Of a DNA stretch of 5,621 bases, positions 5,070 to 5,621 are shown one piece after another. Numbering within the stretch: position 1 is the stretch's first letter; the number at the start of each line of letters is the position of its first letter. Source of the DNA: Pseudomonadota bacterium (GTDB lineage Bacteria > Desulfobacterota > Anaeroferrophillalia > Anaeroferrophillales > Tharpellaceae); assembly GCA_030641485.1 (NCBI GenBank), contig DAOWHJ010000137.1, positions 1 to 5,621 of the forward strand, written 5' to 3'. Both the position numbers and the translations under genes were made by a program. The notes below the pieces were generated by a model that was given only the letters and a program-made list of their open reading frames with translations, had not been told where the DNA came from and made no database searches.

Positions 5070-5621
5070 TCAACTATTACCCCGAAAACGGTAGCAACAT
5101 TGATCAAGCCAGCGCCCAAGTTCCAGGTTATCGGCTGGGGCAAAACCGAAAGTATCCTGCCAAAGGTATTTGTCCTCCATGCAGAAATAGATAAAAACAT
5201 CTGGGGCGTAACTTTTTATCTCGGCAACCAGAAAACGGTAAAGTTGTAAGCGGATCGCACTAAAATAGCGCTGTTTACCGTCAAGCCCGCGGATAAATTC
5301 ACCGGCAGTAATGTTGCTGTTGGCGTGATTATCCCGCAACACCTCTTTAACCTGGGGCATAAAACGGAACGCGCCGATTGAGATCCAGATAATGTCACTG
5401 CCTTTGAGATATTTGAAGATTGTGGCAACCGTCTGCCGATACTCATCTTCCCAACCGGGGAAAAAGAGCAGTGGATCAAAATGGAGACCGATACGAAAAC
5501 CACGCTCGCGACAAAGGGCCGCTGCTTTAAGACGCTCGACAATTGGCGCCGCATGCCCCTCCTCCTGCACCGTAACCTTTGGAGCATTCAGGCTCCATGA
5601 GACCACGGTCTCACCAATCTC
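5070..5621 (-). CDS. SPL-family radical SAM protein (spore photoproduct lyase / COG1533-like), C-terminal part
   Basis: The window holds 183 residues up to the TGA stop; the reading frame stays open to the right edge, so the start lies outside. Visible family motifs are VVSWSLNAP (6-14 of the fragment), GLHFDPLLFFPGWEDEY (45-61), IIWISIGAFRFMPQ (77-90), GLDGKQRYFSAIR (112-124), YR and YFCMEDKYLWQDTFG (145-159). This block order (SLNP-like, HFDPL-PGW, S-G-FRF, LDGK-RYF, CME-W--FG) is what I know from the C-terminal half of spore photoproduct lyase and its relatives. Family members use a 4Fe-4S cluster and S-adenosylmethionine for radical chemistry; B. subtilis SplB repairs the thymine dimer called spore photoproduct. 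The Cys cluster and catalytic Cys are beyond the edge, so activity cannot be judged. Homologues are known in non-sporulating bacteria, where the substrate is unclear. The gene ends 2 nt before the CheW start, which suggests operon membership. Confidence 0.88.
   Translation of the reverse strand, partial: EIGETVVSWSLNAPKVTVQEEGHAAPIVERLKAAALCRERGFRIGLHFDPLLFFPGWEDEYRQTVATIFKYLKGSDIIWISIGAFRFMPQVKEVLRDNHANSNITAGEFIRGLDGKQRYFSAIRLQLYRFLVAEIKSYAPDVFIYFCMEDKYLWQDTFGFAPADNLELGRWLDQCCYRFRGNS
5080..5083 (-). promoter_or_regulatory. Possible ribosome binding site of the first CheW
   Basis: GGGG on the minus strand, inside the end of the SPL-family gene, is the only G-rich run upstream of the first CheW. 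It is 6 nt from a TTG (5073) and 12 nt from an ATG (5067). The spacing favours the TTG and the codon favours the ATG, so the start is unresolved by two residues. Confidence 0.4.

Noticed and set aside
5216..5587. 123-residue minus-strand open frame overlapping the SPL-family gene in another frame
   Set aside because: The other frame carries a continuous set of SPL-family motifs; this one is Arg/Ser/Val-rich and looks like a frame shadow.
5581..5596. Short hairpin GGAGC...GCTCC
   Set aside because: A five-base stem inside coding sequence with no T-run; expected by chance.
5599..5612. Inverted repeat GAGACC-AC-GGTCTC near the right edge
   Set aside because: A 6-bp perfect repeat with a 2-nt centre is short and lies inside the conserved SPL-family coding segment (ETVVS), where codons explain it. 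A regulatory or terminator role is not supported.

Overview
The window is a single-polarity stretch of protein-coding DNA. All six genes lie on the minus strand, so transcription runs from the right edge to the left edge. The largest non-coding gap is 28 bases, and I see no RNA gene, mobile element, CRISPR array, terminator or clear promoter. Both edges cut through genes. The architecture suggests a Gram-negative, non-enterobacterial chemotactic bacterium. A Desulfobacterota/deltaproteobacterial relative (Desulfuromonas/Pelobacter/Geobacter-like) is my tentative guess, based on the receptor's Cache style, the tip dialect of its signalling hairpin, and the CheR-TPR and long CheW variants.

In transcription order: (1) 5621-5070, the C-terminal part of a spore-photoproduct-lyase (SPL) family radical SAM protein, whose iron-sulfur half lies beyond the right edge; (2) 5067-4606, a short CheW adaptor; (3) 4606-3047, a CheR methyltransferase with a C-terminal TPR domain; (4) 3021-2386, a second, longer CheW with an N-terminal extension and a TTG start; (5) 2357-324, a membrane-bound Cache-HAMP-MCP receptor; (6) 320-1, the N-terminal Hpt domain of a CheA kinase that runs off the left edge.

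Genes 2 to 6 form a receptor-adaptor-methyltransferase-kinase set of the alternative-cellular-function type, as in Pseudomonas Wsp and Myxococcus Frz. The diagnostic block is CheW, CheR-TPR, CheW. Wsp normally opens with its receptor gene, whereas here the receptor sits just before cheA. The receptor would sense a periplasmic signal, the two adaptors would link it to CheA, and CheR would methylate it for adaptation. The matching CheB, any receiver domain on CheA and the output regulator should lie past the left edge, so the output (cyclic di-GMP, motility, development or other) cannot be read here.

The junctions are tight: 2 nt between SPL and CheW1, a TAATG overlap between CheW1 and CheR, 25 nt, 28 nt, then 3 nt between receptor and CheA. 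This suggests one operon that includes the SPL-family gene. The two least ordinary points are that link between a DNA-repair-type radical SAM gene and a chemosensory array, and the receptor-CheA junction, where the genes share a reading frame and are separated by one UAG codon and one sense codon.
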